The position numbers and the translations under genes are program-made. From Prochlorococcus sp. MIT 0604 (GTDB taxonomy: Bacteria; Cyanobacteriota; Cyanobacteriia; PCC-6307; Cyanobiaceae), in assembly GCF_000757845.1 (NCBI RefSeq), contig NZ_CP007753.1, positions 868,001 to 932,000 on the forward strand: 64,000 nucleotides of DNA. The letters run 5' to 3'. How positions within the stretch are numbered: position 1 is the stretch's first letter; each line of letters opens with the position of its first letter. Shown in pieces: positions 1-10,600 of the stretch. The notes beneath the pieces were generated by a model. The model ran no database searches, was not told where the DNA came from, and worked only from the letters and a program-made list of their open reading frames with translations.

Positions 1-1627
1 ACCATACTTTAATATTCTTTTAAAGGATGATAAGAAATATCCATATCTTTGCATAACTTGGAGTGAAAAATATCCTCGAATATTTATTACAAGAAGAAGA
101 AGAAATAGAAATAATTTAGATAGATATTATGGACCTTATGTAGATGTCGGATTATTAAGGAGAACATTATTTACCATAAAAAAAATATTTCCACTTAGAC
201 AAAGGCCAAGGCCAGTCTATAAAGATAGAACTTGTTTGAATTATTCAATAGGAAGATGTCCAGGTGTTTGCCAAGAAGTAATATCATCTGAAGATTATAA
301 AAAAATAATTAAACAAGTATCTATGATATTTCAGGGAAGGAATGATGACTTAGAAATATTTTTACAAAAAAAAATGTTGCAATTATCAAATGATTTAGAT
401 TATGAGAATGCAGCAAAAATAAGGGACCAAATTTCAGGTTTAAAATTATTAACTGAATCACAAAAAATATCAATACCAGATTCTTCAATTAATAGAGATA
501 TCTTTGGAATTGTTTCAGAAAAAAATGTAGCTAGTATACAAATTTTCCAAATGAGATCTGGTAAGCTCATTGGGAGAATTGGTTATAGTCAAAAATTAAA
601 TAATGAAGATGAAAGTCTTATTCTAAAAAGGGTATTAGAAGAGCATTATATGAATGTTGAATGCGTAGAAATACCTTCAGAAATTCTTATTCAATATAAA
701 CTTCCAAAACAAATAACATTAGAGGATTGGTTAACGGAGCTAAGAAAAAAGAAAGTAAAAATTATAATACCGAAAAGAAATAAAAAACATGAAACTGTAG
801 AGATGGTTTTAAAAAATGCGAAATTGGAATTAGATAGAATATTAAATGGGATACAAGATAATGAATCATCAATTGAGGATCTTGCCCAAATACTTGAATT
901 AAGCGAACAACCTAAAAGAATTGAAGGTTATGATATAAGCCATATTCAAGGTACAGACCCAGTAGCATCACAAGTCGTATTTATTGATGGAATTCCTTCT
1001 AAACAGCATTATAGGAAATATAAAATTAAAGATCCAAACGTTTTTATAGGACATAGTGATGATTTTGCTTCGATATATGAAGTAATACATAGAAGGTTTA
1101 GGAAATGGTCAATATTTAAAAAAAACGGAGGGGATTTTTCAATATTAAATGATAAAAGGAATAGTAAATTAGACAATGAACTTCTATCAGATTGGCCAGA
1201 TTTAATAATGATTGACGGAGGTAAAGGGCAGTTAAATTCTGCTATTAAAGCATTAAAAGAATTAAATCTTGAGGAAGAAGTTACTATATGTTCATTGGCA
1301 AAAAAAAATGAAGAAATATTTATTCCAGGCTTTACAAAGTCTATTGATACTGATGAAAATCAAAAAGGAGTTCTTCTATTAAGAAGGATAAGAGATGAAG
1401 CCCATAGATTTGCATTATCTTTTCATAGAGAAAAAAGATCTAAGAGAATGAATAGATCACAATTGTCCCAAATCAGTGGATTAGGCCCAACAAGAATAAG
1501 AGAATTGCTTGAGCATTTTAAATCAATAGACGCAGTAAGAATAGCTACTAAAGAGGATTTATCAAAAGTTAAAGGACTTGGAAAAAATTCAGTAAATGAT
1601 ATATATGAATATTTTCACGAGTTATAA
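1..1627 (+). CDS. uvrC: UvrABC excinuclease subunit C, 5' end missing
   Basis: The incision subunit of nucleotide excision repair cuts on both sides of lesions presented by UvrA/UvrB. The reading frame is open from base 2 of the window, so the gene begins upstream. The TTG at 236 is internal: residues read before it (YYGPYVD, then FPLRQRPRP) are standard GIY-YIG nuclease-domain sequence, followed by the conserved SIGRCPGVC segment. A UvrB-binding (UVR) segment follows near 390-430. The C-terminal endonuclease half contains RIEGYDISHIQG and MIDGGKGQL, and the end is a helix-hairpin-helix region (QISGLGPTRIRELLEHF, then VKGLGKNSV). About 540 residues are visible, so only a short N-terminal piece is lost. 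Nothing looks degenerate. Confidence 0.97.
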   Translation, partial: PYFNILLKDDKKYPYLCITWSEKYPRIFITRRRRNRNNLDRYYGPYVDVGLLRRTLFTIKKIFPLRQRPRPVYKDRTCLNYSIGRCPGVCQEVISSEDYKKIIKQVSMIFQGRNDDLEIFLQKKMLQLSNDLDYENAAKIRDQISGLKLLTESQKISIPDSSINRDIFGIVSEKNVASIQIFQMRSGKLIGRIGYSQKLNNEDESLILKRVLEEHYMNVECVEIPSEILIQYKLPKQITLEDWLTELRKKKVKIIIPKRNKKHETVEMVLKNAKLELDRILNGIQDNESSIEDLAQILELSEQPKRIEGYDISHIQGTDPVASQVVFIDGIPSKQHYRKYKIKDPNVFIGHSDDFASIYEVIHRRFRKWSIFKKNGGDFSILNDKRNSKLDNELLSDWPDLIMIDGGKGQLNSAIKALKELNLEEEVTICSLAKKNEEIFIPGFTKSIDTDENQKGVLLLRRIRDEAHRFALSFHREKRSKRMNRSQLSQISGLGPTRIRELLEHFKSIDAVRIATKEDLSKVKGLGKNSVNDIYEYFHEL

Positions 1628-1715
1628 ATATTAATTAATTTTTGAAAAATAGATTTCTTGATATTGTTATATATAACTATATTAAAAATATATATATAGA
1701 AATTAATCTAGAAAT

Positions 1716-2282
1716 TTGACAGCTGAAACATATCTCTGGTTTAAATCACTCCACATTATTGGTGTAATCGTTTGGTTCTCGGGACTTTTTTATTTAGTAA
1801 GACTTTTTATATATCATGAAGAATCTAAAAAAATGGATAATGAGTTAAAGATTGCCTTTAATAAACAATACACCCTGATGGAAAAAAGACTGGCAAATAT
1901 AATCACAACTCCTGGGATGATATTAGCTTTAAGTATGGCTATATGCATGGTTATTATGCAGCCAAGTTGGTTAAGTGAGAAGTGGTTGCAAATTAAAATT
2001 TCTTTTGTTTTGGGATTAGTAATTTATCATTCTTATTGTTATAAAATAATGTATTCATTGCAAAATGGTACCTCAACCATCTCAGCAAAAAACCTTAGAT
2101 TATTAAATGAATTGCCTACTTTGTTATTATTTATAATTGTACTTTTAGTTATATTTAAAAATAATTTTCCAACCAGTGTTGCAACATGGAGTGTAGTGGG
2201 ACTTGTTATTTTCATGTTGGCTTCAATACAATTATATGCAAAGATTAGAAAGAAAAATGAGAATTCATTAAGTAATGAATAG
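1716..2282 (+). CDS. hemJ: Protoporphyrinogen IX oxidase, HemJ type
   Basis: HemJ is the membrane protoporphyrinogen oxidase used by most cyanobacteria in place of HemY; it makes protoporphyrin IX, the branch point to heme and chlorophyll. The 188-residue protein has about four hydrophobic segments. The first carries the family signature with a conserved histidine (SLHIIGVIVWFSGLFYLVR, His at residue 13), and the E-R-L motif follows near residue 57 (MEKRLANIITTPGM). The start is a TTG; no ATG lies upstream in frame close enough, and the signature begins about 10 residues after it. It overlaps the next gene by 8 bp. It fits with chlH and acsF elsewhere in the window. The family assignment is firm; activity is inferred. 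Confidence 0.9.
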   Translation: MTAETYLWFKSLHIIGVIVWFSGLFYLVRLFIYHEESKKMDNELKIAFNKQYTLMEKRLANIITTPGMILALSMAICMVIMQPSWLSEKWLQIKISFVLGLVIYHSYCYKIMYSLQNGTSTISAKNLRLLNELPTLLLFIIVLLVIFKNNFPTSVATWSVVGLVIFMLASIQLYAKIRKKNENSLSNE

Positions 2283-2922
2283 GGAATACTTAATAAAATT
2301 AACTTCCAATATTAATAAATATAGTTGTCCTAAAAATATTAATTTCCACTGTCATACAAAATTTAGTGATGGAAGTCTAGAACCGCATGAACTTTTAGAA
2401 CAAGCTTATCAAAATAACTTAAAATTTTTATCAATAACCGATCACCATACAATTAAAGCTCATGAATATATAAAAAAAAATAATATACTCAAAAATTATC
2501 CTGAAGATTCTTTTACATTAATTTCCGGAATAGAAATTAATTGTTTGATTCTAGGATGTTTAGTACATGTAATTGGATTGGGAATAGATATTAAAAGTAG
2601 ATACCTAAATCCCTACATCCTTGGAGAATCTCCAATAGGTAATGATTTAAATATTAAATCAGTTACTAAAGCAATAAATTTATCTGGTGGTTTATCATTT
2701 CTTGCACATCCAGCGAGGTACAGGATTCCCTTTTATAAATTAATTCCAGAGGCCAAAATACATGGTATTGATGGAATAGAGGTTTGGTACGATTATGAAC
2801 TTAATGAAGTATGGAATCCTAGTTTATTTGTATGCTCAGAAATAGATAAATTAGCAGATAAATATTCAATGCTAAAAACATGCGGAACAGATAGTCATGG
2901 ACTTTCACTGTTAGGCAGATAA
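2275..2922 (+). CDS. PHP-domain metal-dependent phosphoesterase
   Basis: A 215-residue stand-alone PHP domain, predicted to hydrolyse a phosphoester with two or three bound metal ions. The ligand motifs are all visible: HCH at residues 25-27 with Asp32, TDHH at 55-58, Glu87 in SGIEIN, His145 in LAHPARY, and Asp206/His208 in GTDSHGL. It resembles the YciV/TrpH group (nucleoside 3',5'-bisphosphate or RNA 5'-end phosphatases), but the substrate cannot be read from sequence. The ATG overlaps the end of hemJ by 8 bp, suggesting translational coupling. It converges on cobN with only 1 bp between the stop codons. Confidence 0.85.
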   Translation: MNREYLIKLTSNINKYSCPKNINFHCHTKFSDGSLEPHELLEQAYQNNLKFLSITDHHTIKAHEYIKKNNILKNYPEDSFTLISGIEINCLILGCLVHVIGLGIDIKSRYLNPYILGESPIGNDLNIKSVTKAINLSGGLSFLAHPARYRIPFYKLIPEAKIHGIDGIEVWYDYELNEVWNPSLFVCSEIDKLADKYSMLKTCGTDSHGLSLLGR

Positions 2923-2923
2923 T

Positions 2924-5900
2924 TCAGAATTCGTTTTTTTCAATTATTGAATCAGTATTAATAATTATGTTCTTTAAATTTTCAATGACATCAGAAGAAC
3001 AATTATTCCACATTTTTCTATTAACAATTTCAAGAAATCTTTGTGCAATATCTCTTAAAGCCCACGGATTATTTTCTAAAAAGAAATTCCTAAGATCCCG
3101 ATCACATAGCCATGATTTATAAACTTCCTCATAACACCAATCTGAAACTACTTCAGTAGAAGCATCAAAAGCATATAAGTAATCTAGTGTCGCTGAAAAT
3201 TCAAACGCTCCTTTATAACCATTATCCTTCATTCCATTTATCCATTTAGGGTTAAGTATTCTTGATATAACAACTTTATTAATTTCTTCTTGTAATTTTG
3301 AAATTTTAGATAATCCAAATTTAGATAAATCACCATGATACATTTCAGGTAATTTACCGCTCAATTTTTTTACTGCTGAAGATAAACCACCTTGAAACTG
3401 ATAATAGTCATCAGAATCTAAAATATCATGTTCCTTATTATCTTGGTTATGAACAACTAACTGCACATTTTTAAGAGCATTTTCTAATGATTTTTTATCC
3501 TCTATAGGTTCAAGATTATCACTATAAATCCACTTACTCCAATTAAGAAAAGATTCTCCAAAATCATCTATATTTTCCCAATTAGAATTTGAAATTAGTT
3601 CTTGTAGACCAGCACCATATGAACCTGGTGCTGACCCAAATATACGATTAATTGGATCACCATTCTTTAATGCTCCAGCAAGAGGATTAAATTTATCAAT
3701 CTCATTCAGATTAGAAATTAGATTTATTGCTTTAGAAGTTAATTTCACTAACTGAGGAAATGCATCTCTAAACATTCCTGAGATCCTTAATGTAACATCT
3801 ACTCTTGGCCTATCGAGAACAGTTAAAGGGATAATTTCTAAGTCAACTACTCTTCTTGATGGTCCATCCCAAATAGGTTGTATGCCTAATAAATATAATA
3901 TTTGACAAATGTCTTCCCCACCATTTCGCATGGTGGACGTTGCCCATACAGATATTGCTATATGTTTTAAATCTTCTCCATTTTCTTGTTTGTATAAATC
4001 AATAATTTGAGAAGCAGATTTACAACCAACACTCCATGCTGATTCAGTGGGTAGTCCCCTCGCATCAACTGAAAAGAAATTTTTACCAGTAGGTAAAGCT
4101 TCAGTTTTACCTCTCGTAGGAGCTCCAGATGGACCACTTTTTACATATTTGCCATTTAATGAATTAATAAATGATATTTTTTCATCATATGAAGAATTAA
4201 TGATTGGATTTAGTATCTCATTTTTTAATAATAAAAAATAATTATTATGTTTTTTATCATTAAAGAAATAATCTATTATTTTCTGATTTTTATATTTGTC
4301 TAAATATTTTATATTGTTTTTCTTTTTGTAAAAAAACAAATAAATAATATATTTTGCTTGTTGTTCCAAAAAGTCAATAGCCATTCTAAAATTTAAAATT
4401 TTTTTATTTGAAAACCTCAATAATATTTTTTTATCCTTTTCTGTTAACTTCTGATCATATTTATTTGTCCAAGGATTCAAATCTAGTTTTAAATTTTTCG
4501 CCAGATATTGAACAACACCAATTCGTTTTGCATTTGGGACTCTAGCAATACACAAGAATAAATTTATTTCATTAATATCATTCTGTCTACTGCCAAATAC
4601 ATGCAAACCTGTTCTAATTTGAGATTCTTTAATTTTGCAAAGAAAGGAATCAATTTCTTCTATTTGCAAATTTTTATTCTTTAAGGTAATTTCACTAAAA
4701 TCTTTTTTAATTAATTCAAAAATGGAGTTTTCTATTATCTCAATACGATTTGAATTTAATAACTTCGCTTCAAAATATTCGTCTAAATAACTTTCTAATA
4801 TTGAATATTTTCCATATAGTTCTGACCTATCCAAAGGAGGTGTTAAATGATCAATAATTGTGGCAGCAGTTCTTCTTTTAGCTTGGGATCCTTCTCCAGG
4901 ATCATTTACGATAAAGGGATATATATTAGGTATTGCTGGACAAATAATATTTGGAAAACATTTATGGCTGAGACCTATTGATTTGCCAGGTAACCATTCA
5001 ACAGTCCCATGTTTACCAATATGGCATATAGCATTTGCATTAAAAACTTTTTCTATCCAAAAATATTGAGCTAAATATCTATGGGGAGGTGGAAGATCAG
5101 GAGAATGAATATCTCTATCAGTGTAAGCGTCATAACCACGTTGAGGTTGAATCAATAATGTTATTTTTCCAAATCTAAGACCATTTATTGAGAAGCCTTT
5201 ATTATCTAGATCGATTGCCTCAGATGGTTTACCCCAACGATTAACAATAATATTTTTTGGATCATTTTCTAAATAATTCCAATATTTTAAATACTCACAA
5301 AGTGGTAAGAAATCTAATGGTTCATTATTTTGAGATTCAATATCATTGGTTCTAGTTTTGATAAGCATTGACATTAATTCCGAAGAATCTTGAGGATAAT
5401 TACAAGATCCAAGGTCATAACCTTCTTCTTTTAACCAATTAAGAATATTTATTATTGAGGATGGTGTATTTAGACCAACGCCATTACCGATTCTTCCATT
5501 CTTTACTGGATAATTACTTATTAGTAAACAAATTCTTTTATCAAAATTATTAAGTTTCTGAAGTTTCACATAATTTGTTGCTAATTTTGAAATCCATCGA
5601 ATACCTACTTGATCAGCTTTATAACTCGTTATTTCACTATATAGTGTATTTTTCTTAGAAATTATTTCTTTAAATGCTGAAGGACAGGTAGTAATTCTTC
5701 CATCAAATTCGGGAATAATTATTTGCATTAATAAATCAGATGAATTCATTCCAATAGATGAATTTAACCACTTTTTTCTTGATGTATTAGAAGAAAGAAG
5801 CTGTAAAATTGGAATTTTAAGAGAAGTAAAAATATTTGTTGAATTTTCAATTAAATCGTTATTTTTGATTTGAGATGACGAAAATGAAGTTGTGGTAATT

Positions 5901-6661
5901 ATTAGTTTAATATCTTCTTTTTTAAAAATCTCAATTAATTTCTTCTGAATAATATGATCTTTTAGTGTTGAAATAAAAAATGTTTTAGGAGATAGTCCGC
6001 ATTCTCTTAATTGCAAGTTAAGTTTTTCGTTCACTTCAATTTCATTAGCCAAAAAAAGTGATTTATAGGATATTATTCCTATCTTTTCGCCTTTTTCATT
6101 TTTCCAATCATGTAAATATGGATCTGCATAAAAAGTAATATTTAAAAACTCATCAGGAATTAATTTTTCATCTACAACTAAATAATTTAAACAATTAAGA
6201 AACTTTCTATAATTATCCATCCCTCCAGATCTTAGTAATCTAGAAATATTTAATGCAATATTTTTATCTATACTACTTATTTCGCATAAGGAAATTTCCT
6301 GATCAATGGTACCTGATAGGATTACTAACTTCCTATTTTTATTAACTGCTTGCCAATTTAAAAGTTGTTCAATTCCGTAGTTCCATGTACCTTTATCTCC
6401 AAATATTCTAAGTACGACAACTTTTGCATAATTAATTGTTTTTAATAAATAATTATCTATTTGAGCTGAGGAATTTAAATTAGAAATTTCTAATGCTCTT
6501 ATATTATTTTTTAATGAATCAAATTCTTTTTCTAAAAATAAGTTTGATATAAGATTTAAATCAGCCTTGACACTTGTTATAAAAATAAAATCTGCAGGTG
6601 GTTGCTCAATTAAATCATCCTTATTCTTTTCATTTCCAGCTATATTTATTATCCTGTGCAT
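2924..6661 (-). CDS. cobN: Cobaltochelatase large subunit CobN
   Basis: CobN inserts Co2+ into hydrogenobyrinate a,c-diamide in aerobic cobalamin synthesis and is a paralogue of ChlH, also in this window. The 1245-residue length is normal. The CobN/Mg-chelatase core is clear: IQPQRGYDAYTDRDIHSPDLPPPHRYLAQY (in two parts), the HIGKHGTVEWLPGKS motif, IYPFIVNDPGEGSQAKRR, SGPSGAPTRG and GRNFFS-like PTGKNFFSVD. Cyanobacteria normally lack separate CobS/CobT and are thought to borrow ChlI/ChlD as the motor subunits; that is family knowledge, not visible here. It is divergent from ilvE across 72 bp and converges on the PHP gene. The product would ultimately supply metH downstream. Confidence 0.96.
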   Translation of the reverse strand: MHRIINIAGNEKNKDDLIEQPPADFIFITSVKADLNLISNLFLEKEFDSLKNNIRALEISNLNSSAQIDNYLLKTINYAKVVVLRIFGDKGTWNYGIEQLLNWQAVNKNRKLVILSGTIDQEISLCEISSIDKNIALNISRLLRSGGMDNYRKFLNCLNYLVVDEKLIPDEFLNITFYADPYLHDWKNEKGEKIGIISYKSLFLANEIEVNEKLNLQLRECGLSPKTFFISTLKDHIIQKKLIEIFKKEDIKLIITTTSFSSSQIKNNDLIENSTNIFTSLKIPILQLLSSNTSRKKWLNSSIGMNSSDLLMQIIIPEFDGRITTCPSAFKEIISKKNTLYSEITSYKADQVGIRWISKLATNYVKLQKLNNFDKRICLLISNYPVKNGRIGNGVGLNTPSSIINILNWLKEEGYDLGSCNYPQDSSELMSMLIKTRTNDIESQNNEPLDFLPLCEYLKYWNYLENDPKNIIVNRWGKPSEAIDLDNKGFSINGLRFGKITLLIQPQRGYDAYTDRDIHSPDLPPPHRYLAQYFWIEKVFNANAICHIGKHGTVEWLPGKSIGLSHKCFPNIICPAIPNIYPFIVNDPGEGSQAKRRTAATIIDHLTPPLDRSELYGKYSILESYLDEYFEAKLLNSNRIEIIENSIFELIKKDFSEITLKNKNLQIEEIDSFLCKIKESQIRTGLHVFGSRQNDINEINLFLCIARVPNAKRIGVVQYLAKNLKLDLNPWTNKYDQKLTEKDKKILLRFSNKKILNFRMAIDFLEQQAKYIIYLFFYKKKNNIKYLDKYKNQKIIDYFFNDKKHNNYFLLLKNEILNPIINSSYDEKISFINSLNGKYVKSGPSGAPTRGKTEALPTGKNFFSVDARGLPTESAWSVGCKSASQIIDLYKQENGEDLKHIAISVWATSTMRNGGEDICQILYLLGIQPIWDGPSRRVVDLEIIPLTVLDRPRVDVTLRISGMFRDAFPQLVKLTSKAINLISNLNEIDKFNPLAGALKNGDPINRIFGSAPGSYGAGLQELISNSNWENIDDFGESFLNWSKWIYSDNLEPIEDKKSLENALKNVQLVVHNQDNKEHDILDSDDYYQFQGGLSSAVKKLSGKLPEMYHGDLSKFGLSKISKLQEEINKVVISRILNPKWINGMKDNGYKGAFEFSATLDYLYAFDASTEVVSDWCYEEVYKSWLCDRDLRNFFLENNPWALRDIAQRFLEIVNRKMWNNCSSDVIENLKNIIINTDSIIEKNEF

Positions 6662-6733
6662 TTTTATATATAAATAAGGTTTAGAATACGTAAGTAGGAT
6701 AAAACAATTTTACCTTAATTAAATAAATTAAAT

Positions 6734-7648
6734 ATGCATGAATTTCTTCCATACGCCTGGTTCGAAGGTAAATGTATTCCATTTAAAGAAGCAAAAATAT
6801 CAATAGCTACTCATGCACTACATTACGGTACTGCTGCATTTGGAGGAATGCGAGCGATACCTAACCCAACAAACAAAGATGAATTCCTTTTGTTTAGAAC
6901 TGATAAACATATAAAAAGGTTATCTCAAAGTGCAAAATTACTCTTAACTGAAATTTCTGAAGAATATATTTTTAAAGCCTTAGAAGAAGTTATAAAAAGA
7001 AACAAGCCAGAAAAACCTATTTATATAAGACCATTTGTATATACAAGCGATTTAGGTATAGCTCCAAGATTACACAATATTGAAACAGATTTCTTTATTT
7101 ATTGTATTGAACTAGGAGATTATCTATCACCAGATGGTGTTTCTTGTAGAATGAGTAGCTGGACAAGACAAGAAGATAGATCTCTCCCCTTAAGAGGAAA
7201 AATAAGTGGAGCATATATTACTAGTTCATTAGCCAAAACAGAAGCTAGTTTATCGGGTTTTGATGAAGCCCTGCTATTAAATTCAAGTGGTAAGGTAAGC
7301 GAAGCTAGTGGTATGAATTTATTTATTGTAAGGAATGGGGACTTAATCACTCCTGGTGTTGATCAAGATATCCTTGAGGGGATTACTAGAGCTAGTGTAA
7401 TTGAATTAGCAAAATCATTTGGAATAAATGTAGTTGAGAGGCCTGTTGATAAAACAGAATTATTAATAGCAGATGAAGTTTTTCTAACTGGTACAGCAGC
7501 AAAAATTACACCAGTTAAAAAAATTGAATCAACTGAATTAAATGTTGAAAGACCAATAATGAATAAATTAAAAAGTAAGCTTATAGAAATAACAGAAGGT
7601 CGTTCTCAAGACTATGATAATTGGGTAACGAGAATTTCACTAAAATAA
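6734..7648 (+). CDS. ilvE: Branched-chain amino acid aminotransferase
   Basis: A PLP enzyme of fold type IV that transaminates 2-oxo acids to Leu, Ile and Val. The 304-residue length is standard. The PLP lysine is Lys156 in LRGKISGAY, followed by SSLAKTEASLSGFDEALLL and Glu190 in GKVSEASGMNLF. The N-terminal THALHYGTAAFGGMRA block and the later VFLTGTAAKITPV block also match the family. Its ATG follows a 72-bp region shared with the divergent cobN. metH follows after 18 bp on the same strand, so the two may be co-transcribed, although they serve different pathways. Confidence 0.95.
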   Translation: MHEFLPYAWFEGKCIPFKEAKISIATHALHYGTAAFGGMRAIPNPTNKDEFLLFRTDKHIKRLSQSAKLLLTEISEEYIFKALEEVIKRNKPEKPIYIRPFVYTSDLGIAPRLHNIETDFFIYCIELGDYLSPDGVSCRMSSWTRQEDRSLPLRGKISGAYITSSLAKTEASLSGFDEALLLNSSGKVSEASGMNLFIVRNGDLITPGVDQDILEGITRASVIELAKSFGINVVERPVDKTELLIADEVFLTGTAAKITPVKKIESTELNVERPIMNKLKSKLIEITEGRSQDYDNWVTRISLK

Positions 7649-7666
7649 ATTAATTTTTGCCTAAAA

Positions 7667-10600
7667 ATGGAATCTTTCAGAACCTATCTAAATAGAGATG
7701 AAAAACCATTAATTATTTTTGACGGAGGTACTGGAACATCTTTTCAGAACTTAAATCTTACTGCAGATGACTTTGGAGGAAAAGAATTAGAGGGATGTAA
7801 TGAAAACCTTGTTTTATCATCGCCAGAGGTAGTTGAGAAGGTTCATAATTCATTTTTAGAAGCAGGTTGTCATGTTATAGAAACTAATACATTTGGAGCC
7901 TCATCAATAGTCCTTGATGAATATGATATTGCTGATAAGGCTTATGAGATAAATAAAAATGCAGCATTTATAGCAAAAAAAGCTGCTGCCAAATACTCAT
8001 CAGTTGATAAACCAAGGTTTGTAGCAGGTTCAATTGGGCCAACAACTAAATTACCCACCTTAGGACATATAGATTTTGATGAATTAAAGCAATCATATAA
8101 AGAACAAATTTATGGTCTTATAGATGGAGGAGTTGATCTTCTTTTGATTGAAACATGTCAGGATGTTTTACAAATTAAATCTGCCTTATTAGCATCAAAA
8201 GAAATTCTTGAAAGTAAAAATATTGATATACCTTTAATGGTATCTATAACAATGGAAACAACAGGTACTATGCTTGTTGGATCTGATATTGCTTCTGCAT
8301 TAACAATATTAGAGCCATTTAATATAGATATCCTCGGACTTAATTGTGCAACTGGTCCAGAGCAAATGAAGGAACATATTAAATATTTGTCTGAAAATTC
8401 TCCCTTCGCTATAAGCTGTATTCCCAATGCAGGTCTTCCTGAAAATATTGGTGGTGTAGCTCACTATAGATTAAAGCCAATAGAATTAAAGATGCAGTTA
8501 ATGAATTTTATATATGACTTTAATGTTCAATTAATAGGTGGATGTTGTGGGACAACACCTGAACATATAAAGTACCTGTCTTTAATAATCGATGAAATTA
8601 TTGATAATGAAAGGACTAACAACAATGGTAAGAAAAATTCAAGCGGTTTTATTCCATCTGCCTCATCAATATATAACTCTGTGCCATATAAACAAGACAA
8701 TTCAATTTTGATAGTAGGAGAAAGATTAAATGCAAGTGGATCGAAAAAGGTAAGGGAGTTATTAAATAACGACGATTGGGATGGCTTAGTTGCAATTGCC
8801 AAGCAACAACAAAAAGAAAATGCTCACGTTCTTGATGTAAATGTCGATTATGTAGGCAGAGACGGAGTGAAAGATATGAAAGAAATAACTTCAAGACTAG
8901 TTACCAATATAAATTTACCCTTAATGATTGACTCTACAGATGCTGACAAAATGGAAAGTGGATTAAAGTCAGCTGGTGGTAAATGTATTATAAATTCAAC
9001 CAATTACGAAGATGGCAATGAAAGGTTTGATCAAGTTTTAAATTTAGCCTTAGCGTATGGTTCAGGTCTTGTTGTCGGAACAATCGATGAAGATGGAATG
9101 GCAAGGAATTCAGAAAAAAAATATAAGATTGTCAAACGAGCGATTAATAGAACAAGAGAATGTGGTTTGTCAGATTATGAGCTATTTTTTGATCCATTAG
9201 CTCTGCCAATATCTACAGGGATAGAAGAAGATAGATTAAACGCTAAAGAAACTATTAGTGCTATATTAAAAATTCGTGAAAATTTCCCAGATATTCATAT
9301 CATACTTGGGATATCAAACATTAGTTTTGGTCTTTCACCATTATCAAGAATTAATCTAAATTCAATATTTTTAGATGAATGCATTAAAGCAGGATTGGAT
9401 TCTGCAATTATCGCACCAAATAAAATTTTGCCATTCTCAAAAATTTCTGAAGAAACTAAAAAGCTTTGCCTAGATTTGATTTATGATAAAAGAGAATTTG
9501 AAGATGATATTTGTATTTATGATCCATTAGTAGAATTAACAAAGGCTTTTCAAGATTTATCTATTCAAGATTTCAAAAAAGCATCTTCAGAAAATAAAAA
9601 CCTAACTCTTGAAGAAAGTCTGAAAAATCATATTATTGATGGAGAAAAAATAGGGTTAGAGGATCAATTAAATAAAGCGTTAAAAAAATATAAACCTCTT
9701 GAAATAATTAATACCTTTTTACTAGATGGAATGAAAGTTGTAGGAGATTTATTTGGCTCAGGTCAAATGCAATTGCCATTTGTACTCCAATCCGCTGAAA
9801 CAATGAAATTTGCTGTTTCAATTTTAGAACCATATATGGAAACTGTAGATGAAAACATATCAAATGGAAAACTCTTAATTGCAACCGTCAAAGGCGATGT
9901 ACATGATATTGGAAAAAATTTGGTAGATATCATACTTACAAATAATGGTTATGACGTAATAAATCTAGGAATAAAGCAAGATGTTTCAGCAATTATAGAT
10001 GCACAAAAAAAACACAATGCTGATTGCATCGCTATGAGCGGATTACTTGTTAAATCAACTGCTTTTATGAAAGATAATTTAGAGGCTTTTAACAATGAAA
10101 ATATTAGTGTACCAGTAATATTAGGAGGCGCAGCCTTAACCCCAAAATTTGTAAATGAGGACTGCAGCAAAATATATAAAGGGAAAATATTGTATGGAAA
10201 AGATGCGTTCACTGATCTTAAATTTATGAATGAATATATGGATAATAAGAAAAAGGGTAATTGGTCAAATACAGAGGGTTTCATTAAAGATAAGGGTATA
10301 AATATTAATTTAGCCTCATCAAAATCAAACTCTCAAGCTGTTAAAAAATCAATATCCATACATACCGAGACTACCAAATTAAATTTAAAAGAAAATTTTA
10401 TCAGATCTAAATTTATTAATGAAGAAAATCCAATTCAAGCCCCTTTCTTGGGAACGAATGTCTTGAACGATATTGATATAGATTTAAATAAGTTAATATT
10501 TTATTTAGATACAAAAGCACTATTTAGCGGCCAATGGCAAATAAAAAAAGGAAAAAACCAAAGTGTAGATGAATACAATAACTATTTGGAGTCATTTGCT

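Noticed and set aside
236-1627. TTG at 236 as the start of uvrC
   Set aside because: Upstream in-frame codons encode typical GIY-YIG domain residues, so the gene starts outside the window.
4047-5069. Two plus-strand frames of 64 and 69 codons inside cobN
   Set aside because: They are antisense to strongly conserved CobN motifs and show no domain of their own.
8158-10284. Several minus-strand frames of 80-110 codons inside metH
   Set aside because: All lie opposite conserved MetH modules; products are low-complexity or lack any pattern.
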